DNA of 5,676 nt from Pseudomonadota bacterium (lineage in GTDB: Bacteria; Myxococcota_A; Polyangia; Fen-1088): the NCBI GenBank assembly GCA_017881285.1, contig JADGRD010000274.1:1-5676 (forward strand). Direction: 5' to 3'. Below the pieces are notes generated by a model that worked only from the letters and a program-made list of their open reading frames with translations, was not told where the DNA came from and did not search any database. The translations under genes and the position numbers were made by a program. Numbering within the stretch: position 1 is the first letter of the stretch; the number at the start of each line of letters is the position of its first letter. Of this stretch, positions 1 to 5,664 are shown piece by piece.

Positions 1-1502
1 GTCGCACCTCGGTGCTCGATGTCCTTCTTCACTTGGGTTCGATAAACGTGGATCGCGACCGGCGTCACAAGCGGCGCACCCAATGTCGCCATCAATGCAA
101 TCACACTGAGACGGCGAAGTGGGGACCGGGCGGCGGGCTTCGTCTCCCCTGATTCTCCACGAAAGAGACTGACAACGGCATACGCCGCGAGGGGAAACCA
201 AAAGAGCTTGGCTACCAGCAACATGCGCTGGCACTCGATCTTCACAATACTTTCCCACAAGCGTTCGGCGTGAAAGACGCTTACTAGAATGTCGGAGGAG
301 AGAAGTGCGAAGACAGCTGCGCATAGCACGAAGAACCATCCCGAGGATGAACGGCTACGGATCGCCAGAACGCCACCCAATAACCCGAGCACGACGATGG
401 GCGACCAGCCATTCTCGAAGAGACGCATCTCCACCAGGCGGTGGGCGAGATCCACCAGGGCAAACCCCCGCACACCTAGATCCTGGGTGAGTCCGTTGCG
501 GACGAACATCGGGACGAGATAGAAGGCGGCGAGGCCAAGCCCTAGCCCGACTGCCGCGGCCAAACGCAGTGCCTGCGCATAGGAGAATTCCTTGTTCTTG
601 AGCCATTCGGCAATGAGTAGACACGGCAGAGCGATGCCGTACACGACGATGGGCAACTGGTGCGTGACCAACGAAGCCAGCATCCACAATCCCGCCTTGA
701 GTATGCCCGAGCGGTAGGATTGCCCCGAGTCCGATGCGAGCAAGTCAGCCAGGTTGATGAGCGCCAGCAAGGTGAAACTCATAGCCAGGGTCACCGGCCA
801 GACCCCCAGCCATTCGAGCCAGAACCAGCCACCCTGGTACCACCCTCCTGGATCCAGCATCCAAACAATTGCCGCGATGACCGCTACCGATCGCCCGAAG
901 AACCGTTTGCCGAACAAGTACACGGCGGCAACGGCGAAGACCACAACACCTGCAAACGCGAGCGCGTACGTTCTGGTCCACGAGAGCAATCCGAACGTGG
1001 CCGCCCGAAACAGCGCAACCCAGAGCTCCGGTCCGAATGGGGTCATCTCGCCGGAGGGGTAGCCGAATGCAAGAAAGTGGCTCCATCCCTTGAGCCGGCC
1101 GCGTCCGAGCATTTCGTGCCAGAAGTGAAATGCTTTCGAAAAGTGTTCCGCGTGATCGTGGCTGAAGGCAATGTCTTGAAACCAGAACGAAAGAAGTAAG
1201 ACGGAGCCCAGCAATGCCACCAGCTTGAAGATCCAGCCCGTACCAGATAGACGCCATCGCCGGGGCCAATGGGATGCGACTGCCATGATGGCGGCTCGCC
1301 AGTGTGCGAGACACTCGACGACGCCCCCGATGGCCACCAGAAGTAAGAACGCCGCTCCGATCTGCGGCAGCTGCTCTCCCGAGGCGGAATCGCCTTTGCC
1401 AAGCAGCAGGAGGCCGAACCCGCCAGCGACTAGGACGCCGACCGTGGCCAGGATTCCGAGAATCCATTGACCGCGAGGAGCGTTGTTTGCCGCATGGTCC
1501 AT
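1..1502 (-). CDS. Polytopic membrane protein, GT-C / PTPS-related-like (partial, C-terminus beyond window)
   Basis: I translated this frame by hand. It is open from the start to base 1 with no stop, giving 500 codons. It is rich in hydrophobic segments, at about residues 13-34, 48-66, 90-108, 180-198, 205-216, 234-254, 268-298, 313-331, 366-380, 388-402, 425-446 and 467-485. Between the third and fourth segments lies a roughly 60-residue loop rich in His, Asp, Trp and Gly (HDHAEH at 115-120, FGYPSGEMTPFGPELW at 146-161). With the N-terminus inside, this loop would be extracytoplasmic. That layout, plus a late QRMLLVAKLFWFP stretch (425-437), resembles GT-C glycosyltransferases and the PF10131-type '6-pyruvoyl-tetrahydropterin synthase-related' membrane proteins. 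A role in surface polysaccharide or lipid-linked glycan assembly is inference. I chose the ATG at 1502 because GGAAGA lies 7 bases upstream. In-frame ATGs at 1517 and 1544 are alternatives, but 1544 has no visible Shine-Dalgarno. The gene is less GC-biased than pfp and fba, using TTA, CTA and ATA codons. The coding call is firm; the family is moderate. Confidence 0.8.
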   Translation of the reverse strand, partial: MDHAANNAPRGQWILGILATVGVLVAGGFGLLLLGKGDSASGEQLPQIGAAFLLLVAIGGVVECLAHWRAAIMAVASHWPRRWRLSGTGWIFKLVALLGSVLLLSFWFQDIAFSHDHAEHFSKAFHFWHEMLGRGRLKGWSHFLAFGYPSGEMTPFGPELWVALFRAATFGLLSWTRTYALAFAGVVVFAVAAVYLFGKRFFGRSVAVIAAIVWMLDPGGWYQGGWFWLEWLGVWPVTLAMSFTLLALINLADLLASDSGQSYRSGILKAGLWMLASLVTHQLPIVVYGIALPCLLIAEWLKNKEFSYAQALRLAAAVGLGLGLAAFYLVPMFVRNGLTQDLGVRGFALVDLAHRLVEMRLFENGWSPIVVLGLLGGVLAIRSRSSSGWFFVLCAAVFALLSSDILVSVFHAERLWESIVKIECQRMLLVAKLFWFPLAAYAVVSLFRGESGETKPAARSPLRRLSVIALMATLGAPLVTPVAIHVYRTQVKKDIEHRGA

Positions 1503-1565
1503 CTGCCTGTCTTCCATTCCCGCGCGAGCTTCGGGCGATTGCATCGAAAAATAAATACTTGTTTT

Positions 1566-1593
1566 GGCTATTTCTCTTTCAGAGGAAATAGCC
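1566..1593 (-). terminator. Second hairpin after fba, followed by a T-rich stretch
   Basis: The arms GGCTATTTC (1566-1574) and GAAATAGCC (1585-1593) pair perfectly. Three further pairs (TCT/AGA) form above a single bulged G, and the loop is 3 bases. Read on the minus strand, the hairpin is followed by AAAAC and then the T-rich stretch TATTTATTTTT (1547-1557). It could be the final stop for the pfp-fba transcript. The U-tract does not start right after the stem, so it is not a textbook terminator. The same AT-rich patch may contribute to a promoter for the membrane-protein gene that begins just downstream. Confidence 0.5.
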
Positions 1594-1614
1594 CCTCCTT
1601 TCCTCAAACCGACG

Positions 1615-1649
1615 AAGGGCACGGCCAGGTGTTCCTGCGCCGTGCCCTT
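1615..1649 (-). terminator. Strong GC-rich hairpin just downstream of fba
   Basis: An 11-bp perfect stem, AAGGGCACGGC (1615-1625) with GCCGTGCCCTT (1639-1649), continues as CAGG/CCTG (1626-1629 with 1634-1637) around a TGTT loop. There is one unpaired C at 1638. It sits 23 bases past the fba stop codon and is most likely part of the transcript's 3' end. No clear U-tract follows on the minus strand, so it may terminate together with the next hairpin (1566-1593), or mainly protect the mRNA 3' end. Confidence 0.6.
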
Positions 1650-1672
1650 GGCTCCAGACTTGCGTGGCCTAG

Positions 1673-2689
1673 CTACGCGAAAATCTCTTTGCCGTGTCCG
1701 GCGGAGCCGAGCACGTTCTTGTTCTTCTCGATGATGAGGCTCTTGAGCTCGTCGCGGGCGGGACCCAGGTACTTGCGCGGGTCGAACTCTTTGGGGTTCT
1801 CGGCGAAGGCCTTGCGGATGGCGGCGGTCATGGCCAGGCGGCCGTCGGAGTCGATGTTGATCTTGCACACCGCGGAGGTGGCAGCGCGGCGGAGCTGCGC
1901 CTCGGGAATGCCGACCGCGTCTTCCATCTTGCCGCCGTACTTGTTGATCATCTCGACGTACTTGAGCACGACCGACGAGGCGCCGTGGAGCACGATGGGG
2001 AAGCCGGGGATGCGCTTCTCACACTCTTCGAGGATGTCGAAGCGCAGGGGAGGCGGTTCGAGGATGCCTTGGGCGTTGCGCTTGCACTGCGCGGGCTTGA
2101 ACTTGTAGGCGCCGTGCGAGGTGCCGATGGAGATGGCCAGCGAATCCACGCCGGTCTTCTTGACGAAGTCCTCGACCTGCTCGGGCGGGGTGTAGACCGA
2201 CTTGGCCGCGACCACGTCGTCCTCGATGCCGGCCAGCACGCCCAGCTCGCCCTCGACGGTGACGTCGTACTTGTGGGCGTACTCGACGACCTTGCGAGTT
2301 TCCTCGACGTTCTTGTCGTACGGGTGGTGCGACCCGTCGATCATGACCGACGAGAAGCCGGTCTCGATGCACGACTTGCATAGCTCGAAGGTGTCGCCGT
2401 GATCGAGGTGCAGGGTGAACCGCAAGGGGCTGCCCTTGGCCTTGATCATTTCCAGCGCGCCCTGGGCCATCCAGCGCAGCAGGGTCTGGTCGGCGTATTT
2501 GCGCGCGCCCGAGCTGACCTGGAGGATGAAGGGTGAATCGGACTCGACGCAGCCGAGAACGATGGCCTGCAGTTGCTCCATGTTGTTGAAGTTGTAGGCC
2601 GGAATAGCGAACTTGCCGGCCATCGCCGCCTTGAACATCGCGCGGGTGTTGACGAGGCCGATTTCCTTGTAGAGAGCCTTCTCTGACAT
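1673..2689 (-). CDS. fba: Class II fructose-bisphosphate aldolase
   Basis: Zinc-dependent cytosolic aldolase, EC 4.1.2.13. It reversibly splits fructose 1,6-bisphosphate into dihydroxyacetone phosphate and glyceraldehyde 3-phosphate. The 338-residue product has the class II signatures in order: PAYNFNN near the N-terminus (30-36), HLDHG (94-98; Asp96 as the catalytic acid/base and His97 as a zinc ligand), VEGELG (145-150), SIGTSHG (187-193; His192 as zinc ligand), LHGASS (234-239; His235 as zinc ligand) and the phosphate-binding NIDSDGR (278-284). These roles come from the family. The length is normal for class II enzymes and the frame is intact. The ATG at 2689 is supported by AAGGAG (2699-2704), 9 bases upstream. 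The gene starts 32 bases after the pfp stop on the same strand, so the two are almost certainly co-transcribed and encode consecutive glycolytic steps. Two hairpins follow it. Tagatose-bisphosphate aldolase is a related alternative, but the pfp neighbour favours fructose bisphosphate. Confidence 0.96.
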   Translation of the reverse strand: MSEKALYKEIGLVNTRAMFKAAMAGKFAIPAYNFNNMEQLQAIVLGCVESDSPFILQVSSGARKYADQTLLRWMAQGALEMIKAKGSPLRFTLHLDHGDTFELCKSCIETGFSSVMIDGSHHPYDKNVEETRKVVEYAHKYDVTVEGELGVLAGIEDDVVAAKSVYTPPEQVEDFVKKTGVDSLAISIGTSHGAYKFKPAQCKRNAQGILEPPPLRFDILEECEKRIPGFPIVLHGASSVVLKYVEMINKYGGKMEDAVGIPEAQLRRAATSAVCKINIDSDGRLAMTAAIRKAFAENPKEFDPRKYLGPARDELKSLIIEKNKNVLGSAGHGKEIFA

Positions 2690-2698
2690 TGCCTTTCA

Positions 2699-2704
2699 CT
2701 CCTT
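2699..2704 (-). promoter_or_regulatory. Ribosome binding site of fba
   Basis: AAGGAG on the minus strand, 9 bases before the ATG at 2689. It lies in the 32-base gap after the pfp stop codon. It supports the chosen start and independent initiation of fba within the shared mRNA. Confidence 0.8.
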
Positions 2705-2721
2705 GCTTGGTCTTTGGGGGG

Positions 2722-3939
2722 TTACTTGCCGTGCATGATCTTGGCGACCTGGGGGGCCTGGATGCGGTCCTGGGTCGGCATCTCGCCCGCGAGGGGGCGG
2801 CAGTACTTGAGGAAGGCCTCCGTGACGTTGTTGCCCTCGGCGTTGATGAAGGCGTCGTCCATGTGGCGGGTCTTGGCGGCGACGGAATCGAGCGGGATGA
2901 GCTCGTAGTTCACGGCGTAGTCGCCCACGCGCTTGATGGCCACCGAGCCGTCCGCGCCGTGCATGGCCGCGAACTGCACCGCCTTCTGACCAACCGCGCG
3001 CGCCTCTTCGGCGTCGGTCTGGCTGATGCAACCGAGGAACGAGCGCTGCAAATAGCCGAGGGTGTCGGCGCGGATGCGCTTGATCTTGGTCTTGGCCTTG
3101 ATGAGGTCGGCCAGGAGGTCGCCGAGGGCGCCGGTGCCGGAGAGCTGGAGGTTGCCGTGCGAGTCCTTTTCCGCGCCCTTGAGCGAGGTGATGATGGGCG
3201 CGCCCGTCTTGTCGCTGACGCCTTCCGAAACCGCGATGATGCAGCGGCCGTGCTTGTCGTAGACCTTCTGCACGTCGGCGACGAATTTGTCGGCGTCGAA
3301 AACGCGCTCGGGTACGTACACGAGGTGCGGCCCGTCGTCCTCGAACTTGCGGCCGAGCGCCGAGGCCGCCGTGAGGAAGCCGGCGTGGCGGCCCATGACC
3401 ACGGCGATGTACACGCCGGGCAGGGCGCGGTTGTCCAGGTTGGCGCCGGCGAAGGCCTGGCCCACGAACTTGGCGGCCGAGCCGAAGCCGGGGCAGTGGT
3501 CGGTGCCGACCAGATCGTTGTCGATGGTCTTGGGCACGTGCACGCAGCACAGCTCGTACTTGGTCGCGCGCGCCTGCTCGTTGACGATGCGGCAGGTGTC
3601 GGAGGAATCGTTGCCGCCGACGTAGAAGAAGTAGCGGATGTCGTGGGCCTGCATGATCTTGAACATTTTCAGGCAGTACTCGCCGTCGGGCTTGTCGCGC
3701 GTCGAAGCGAGGCCCGAGGCCGGGGTGACAGCCACGTCCTCCAGGTTCTGCGTGGTGGTCTGGCCGAGGTCGAGGAAGTCCTCTTTGAGCACGCCGCTGA
3801 CGCCATGCCGGGCGCCATACACGTGGGTGATCTGGGGAAATCGGCGTGCTTCGAGCACGACGCCAACGACGCTTTGGTTGATGACCGCGGTTGGACCACC
3901 GCCCTGCGCGACAAGTGCTTTTCCAGTCAACTTCGCCAT
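2722..3939 (-). CDS. pfp: Pyrophosphate-dependent 6-phosphofructokinase (PPi-PFK)
   Basis: Cytosolic enzyme of the PFK family that phosphorylates fructose 6-phosphate to fructose 1,6-bisphosphate, probably with pyrophosphate as donor (EC 2.7.1.90), a reversible reaction. The 405-residue product shows GGGPTAVINQS (13-23), GGNDSSDT (108-115), PKTIDNDL (136-143; Asp140 as catalytic base), MGRHAGF (182-188), PER (210-212; Glu211 probably contacts fructose 6-phosphate) and GYLQRS (295-300). In this family ATP enzymes have GGDGS and PGTIDND. Here Asp111 and Lys137 replace the two glycines, the established mark of PPi specificity. The length matches known bacterial PPi-PFKs of about 400 residues. 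The ATG at 3939 has GGAG 6 bases upstream, inside a duplicated 10-base unit. It is the first gene of a two-gene unit with fba. ATP use cannot be fully excluded from sequence alone. Confidence 0.94.
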   Translation of the reverse strand: MAKLTGKALVAQGGGPTAVINQSVVGVVLEARRFPQITHVYGARHGVSGVLKEDFLDLGQTTTQNLEDVAVTPASGLASTRDKPDGEYCLKMFKIMQAHDIRYFFYVGGNDSSDTCRIVNEQARATKYELCCVHVPKTIDNDLVGTDHCPGFGSAAKFVGQAFAGANLDNRALPGVYIAVVMGRHAGFLTAASALGRKFEDDGPHLVYVPERVFDADKFVADVQKVYDKHGRCIIAVSEGVSDKTGAPIITSLKGAEKDSHGNLQLSGTGALGDLLADLIKAKTKIKRIRADTLGYLQRSFLGCISQTDAEEARAVGQKAVQFAAMHGADGSVAIKRVGDYAVNYELIPLDSVAAKTRHMDDAFINAEGNNVTEAFLKYCRPLAGEMPTQDRIQAPQVAKIMHGK

Positions 3940-3940
3940 G

Positions 3941-3960
3941 TGTTTCTCCGTGTTTCTCCG
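3941..3960 (-). repeat. Tandemly duplicated ribosome binding site of pfp
   Basis: Two exact copies of a 10-base unit (CGGAGAAACA on the minus strand; 3941-3950 and 3951-3960) sit directly before the pfp start. The start-proximal GGAG is 6 bases from the ATG at 3939, an ideal Shine-Dalgarno distance. The distal GGAG is 16 bases away and too far to position the same start codon. The proximal copy is the probable working site; the distal copy could be a standby ribosome site or a recent slippage duplication. Confidence 0.75.
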
Positions 3961-3995
3961 TCTCGATAGGTGCTTTCAGAGCCGTTCGGGCGGAG

Positions 3996-4024
3996 ACAAT
4001 AGACGCGCGTGGCGGGGTTGACTA
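3996..4024 (-). promoter_or_regulatory. Candidate promoter of the pfp-fba unit
   Basis: On the minus strand, TAGTCA (4019-4024) and TATTGT (3996-4001) are separated by exactly 17 bases. Each matches the housekeeping sigma -35 (TTGACA) or -10 (TATAAT) consensus at 4 of 6 positions. The position fits a leader of about 50 bases before pfp, downstream of the hairpin that would end the previous transcript. The match is weak and could be chance. Confidence 0.3.
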
Positions 4025-4040
4025 CTGCAAATTGCTGAAA

Positions 4041-4063
4041 TGGGAACCCTGAAAGGGTTCCCA
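4041..4063 (-). terminator. Perfect 10-bp hairpin between the exported-protein gene and pfp
   Basis: TGGGAACCCT (4041-4050) and AGGGTTCCCA (4054-4063) are perfect inverted repeats around a 3-base loop. On the minus strand the stem is followed by TTTCAGCAATTT, moderately T-rich but not an uninterrupted U-tract. It lies 111 bases past the stop of the upstream gene and before the candidate pfp promoter, where a transcript end is expected. An operator or attenuator for pfp is a less likely alternative. Confidence 0.55.
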
Positions 4064-4174
4064 AACCCTCCCGCGCTCTGGCTCCGCCGGGCCAAGTCCA
4101 GCTCCGCCAACGCGATTGGCGCAAGCCAGCACGCGGACGAAGCCAGTCGAGAGACCGGTGATGCGGGCCGGCCG
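4064..4174. other. Non-coding stretch downstream of the six-cysteine protein gene
   Basis: Together with the hairpin and promoter region this forms a 235-base gap without a supportable gene. The only structure I see is GCTCCGCC occurring twice, 20 bases apart (4081-4088 and 4101-4108). I see no tRNA-like fold or convincing small ORF. Confidence 0.4.
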
Positions 4175-4780
4175 CTACTCTTTCACGGGCCAGGGCGTGC
4201 GCGCGGGAGTGCCGTCGGGCGCGGGCTTGGGCGCGGGGCCGGCGGGCTTGGCCGCGGGCGGTGGCGTGGCGGGCGCGGACATGGAAATGCCGGCGCACAC
4301 CTGGTCGCGGTTCGGGAACCACACCGTCTGGGCACCCGCGCAGGCCTTCGCACGACGTTCAGTCAGGCGCTTGGCCTGCTTCGAGCCGGCGCTGAGCTTG
4401 GTCGGGGCGCAGCGGCGTTTGGGATCGCAGGAGTAGGCGCCCCAGCCCTCGGCCTCGCCGATGCCGATGGCGAAAACCGTCACGGGCCCGATGCGGGCCA
4501 TGGGGATGCCGAGCGCGTAGTCCTTGCCCAGCCCGGAAAACCCGCGCGCGATGGCGGTCGACGCGCACTGCCGGGTGTCGTCGGCGCTGACCTCCTTGAT
4601 GGTCGCCTCGAGGCCGCCGCGATCCACGCACGGCTTCTCGCCTGCCGTCTCCCAGTTCTCGAGCCCCAGTGCCTTGTTGACCGCGATGATTACCTCGGTC
4701 ATTTCCTTCGCGGTCGCCGCCGGCAGCTTGGCCGCCGGATCGCCCGCCACGAGCAACGTCCATACGATGGTCGCTAGCAT
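4175..4780 (-). CDS. Probable exported six-cysteine protein of unknown function
   Basis: I do not recognise this 201-residue product. The N-terminus, MLATIVWTLLVAGDPA, looks like a short signal peptide or membrane anchor, although it lacks the usual positive charge at the very start. The mature part carries six cysteines (51, 72, 118, 124, 147, 162). The even number would suit three disulfides in an oxidising compartment such as the periplasm or cell surface. The middle has GLENW (39-43) and a small hydrophobic stretch, PVTVFAIGIG (99-108). The last 35 residues are a Pro/Ala/Lys-rich tail (for example PAGPAPKPAP), probably disordered. I chose the ATG at 4780. The same frame extends to an ATG at 4891, but that overlaps the end of the upstream gene and would place charged and Pro-rich residues before the hydrophobic segment. 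No strong Shine-Dalgarno precedes 4780. It lies 73 bases after the upstream exported-protein gene, so the two may be co-expressed. Confidence 0.7.
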   Translation of the reverse strand: MLATIVWTLLVAGDPAAKLPAATAKEMTEVIIAVNKALGLENWETAGEKPCVDRGGLEATIKEVSADDTRQCASTAIARGFSGLGKDYALGIPMARIGPVTVFAIGIGEAEGWGAYSCDPKRRCAPTKLSAGSKQAKRLTERRAKACAGAQTVWFPNRDQVCAGISMSAPATPPPAAKPAGPAPKPAPDGTPARTPWPVKE

Positions 4781-4853
4781 GAGGGGGATAGTACCTCGAT
4801 TCGGCGGAGGCGGAGAACGGGCGAATTTTCGTTGTGGGTGGATCCCATCTTTT

Positions 4854-5624
4854 TCAGTCGCCAGCCCGGAAACGCAACTCGACGGCGACATCCACGGAGA
4901 GCAGCATCTCGTCGCGTGTGACCCAGGCCATCGTCGCCAAGTCGAAGATGACGTCCGTGCGCCGGCCGACCGCCCAGGCCAGCCCCGCCGCCAGGCGCGC
5001 CACGGGGCCGTTGCGGGCCAGGTAGCCCGTGGCGAACTGGATCGGGAATGAAATGGAATGATCGGGTCCGGGTGGTTTCTCGTACGTCACGAGGGCGCAC
5101 GGCATGAGCGCGTTCACGCGCCGGTCTTTCCCCTTCAAGTTGGCGAGAGCGAGATAGCCACCCAGGCTCACGCGCGAGGCGAAGGCGTAGTCGAGGTGCC
5201 CCGCGAGCAGGGTGTTTTGGAACTTGCCCGGCGTCACGCCCTGCGCGCTCTCTAGTTGGAGCGACCAGCTGGCTCGCGAGGGAGAGGAACCGGGGCTTGG
5301 CGCGATCTCGGGTTGCGCCGCCAGCGTCGAAGCCGGAGTGGGTGGGGTCGGGCCAGGCGGAGACGCGGGTGGCGGAGGCGGGTACCACGGATACGGCGCG
5401 TAGGGTGGTGGGTACCACGGATACTGCGTGGGCGGCGGCGGGTACCAGGTGGCCGGCGGTATTGGCGCGGGGAGGGCAGGGGGCGGTGGTGACGGCGAGG
5501 GTGCGACGGGACGTCCGGCGGGCTCGGCGGGTGGCGGCGGCGGGGGCTCGACGGAAGGCTTTTCCTGCGCCATCACGGGCGCGGCCGCGAGCCAGACCGC
5601 GAGGACGGCAGCAGCGCGAATCAT
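4854..5624 (-). CDS. Exported Pro/Tyr-rich protein with C-terminal beta-rich domain, function unknown
   Basis: The 256-residue product starts with a clear signal peptide (MIRAAAVLAVWLAAAPVMAQ, probable cleavage after Ala19). Residues 22-115 are dominated by proline and include three 10-residue units of the W-Y-P-P-P type (59-88). The C-terminal part (about 118-256) alternates polar and hydrophobic residues with many Gly and aromatic residues (for example RVSLGGYLALANL and SVDVAVELRF at the very end). This pattern is typical of outer-membrane beta-barrel or barrel-like domains, although about 140 residues would make a small barrel. Location in the outer membrane or periplasm, with the Pro-rich part as a linker, is inference. 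The start is well supported: GGAGG (5631-5635) lies 6 bases before the ATG at 5624. The stop is TGA at 4854-4856. The next gene follows in the same direction. I do not recognise a named family. Confidence 0.8.
   Translation of the reverse strand: MIRAAAVLAVWLAAAPVMAQEKPSVEPPPPPPAEPAGRPVAPSPSPPPPALPAPIPPATWYPPPPTQYPWYPPPYAPYPWYPPPPPASPPGPTPPTPASTLAAQPEIAPSPGSSPSRASWSLQLESAQGVTPGKFQNTLLAGHLDYAFASRVSLGGYLALANLKGKDRRVNALMPCALVTYEKPPGPDHSISFPIQFATGYLARNGPVARLAAGLAWAVGRRTDVIFDLATMAWVTRDEMLLSVDVAVELRFRAGD
5380..5449 (-). repeat. 30-base tandem repeat coding for W-Y-P-P-P units
   Basis: GGGTACCACGGATAC occurs at 5380-5394 and 5410-5424. A shorter diverged copy, GGGTACCA, starts at 5440. The 30-base period equals 10 codons and produces the repeated WYPPP units in the linker of the exported protein, so it looks like an in-frame tandem duplication within the gene. 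Confidence 0.75.
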
Positions 5625-5630
5625 CGTTGA

Positions 5631-5635
5631 CCTCC
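5631..5635 (-). promoter_or_regulatory. Strong ribosome binding site of the Pro/Tyr-rich exported protein
   Basis: GGAGG, within GGGGGAGGT on the minus strand, lies 6 bases before the ATG at 5624. It fixes the start codon and predicts efficient translation. Confidence 0.85.
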
Positions 5636-5640
5636 CCCGG

Positions 5641-5664
5641 GTTCGCGGGCGGCGGCCCGCGAAC
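5641..5664. other. Perfect 10-bp hairpin in front of the exported-protein gene
   Basis: GTTCGCGGGC (5641-5650) and GCCCGCGAAC (5655-5664) are perfect inverted repeats around a 4-base loop. The stem ends five bases before the ribosome binding site of the minus-strand gene. It could be the 3' hairpin of a gene beyond the right edge, or a structured leader affecting translation. No U-tract is visible on either strand within the window. Confidence 0.55.

Noticed and set aside
660..1199. Plus-strand open frame of 179 codons
   Set aside because: It is antisense to the membrane-protein gene, with charged, disordered-looking composition and no family features.
745..1467. Minus-strand open frame of 240 codons in another phase of the left region
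   Set aside because: It is Arg/Gly/Ser-rich without hydrophobic pattern or motif. The overlapping membrane-protein frame is longer and coherent.
1694..2383. Plus-strand open frame of 229 codons opposite fba
   Set aside because: It is antisense to a complete class II aldolase, has low-complexity composition and shows no recognisable domain.
2689..3969. Long plus-strand open frame of 426 codons opposite pfp
   Set aside because: It lies entirely antisense to a clear PPi-PFK. It is rich in Val, Ala, Gly, Asp, Glu and His with no motif, as expected for the mirror of a GC-rich gene.
4018..4046. Plus-strand TTGACT as a -35 box for a rightward promoter
   Set aside because: No -10-like sequence lies at proper distance, and no plus-strand gene follows.
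4781..4891. Upstream extension of the six-cysteine protein to the ATG at 4891
   Set aside because: There is no ribosome binding site. It overlaps the preceding gene and would bury the signal-like hydrophobic segment behind 37 polar and Pro-rich residues.
5380..5449. CRISPR-like or regulatory repeat array
   Set aside because: The 30-base period is in frame and translates to a regular Pro/Tyr/Trp repeat. There are no spacers and only two good copies.
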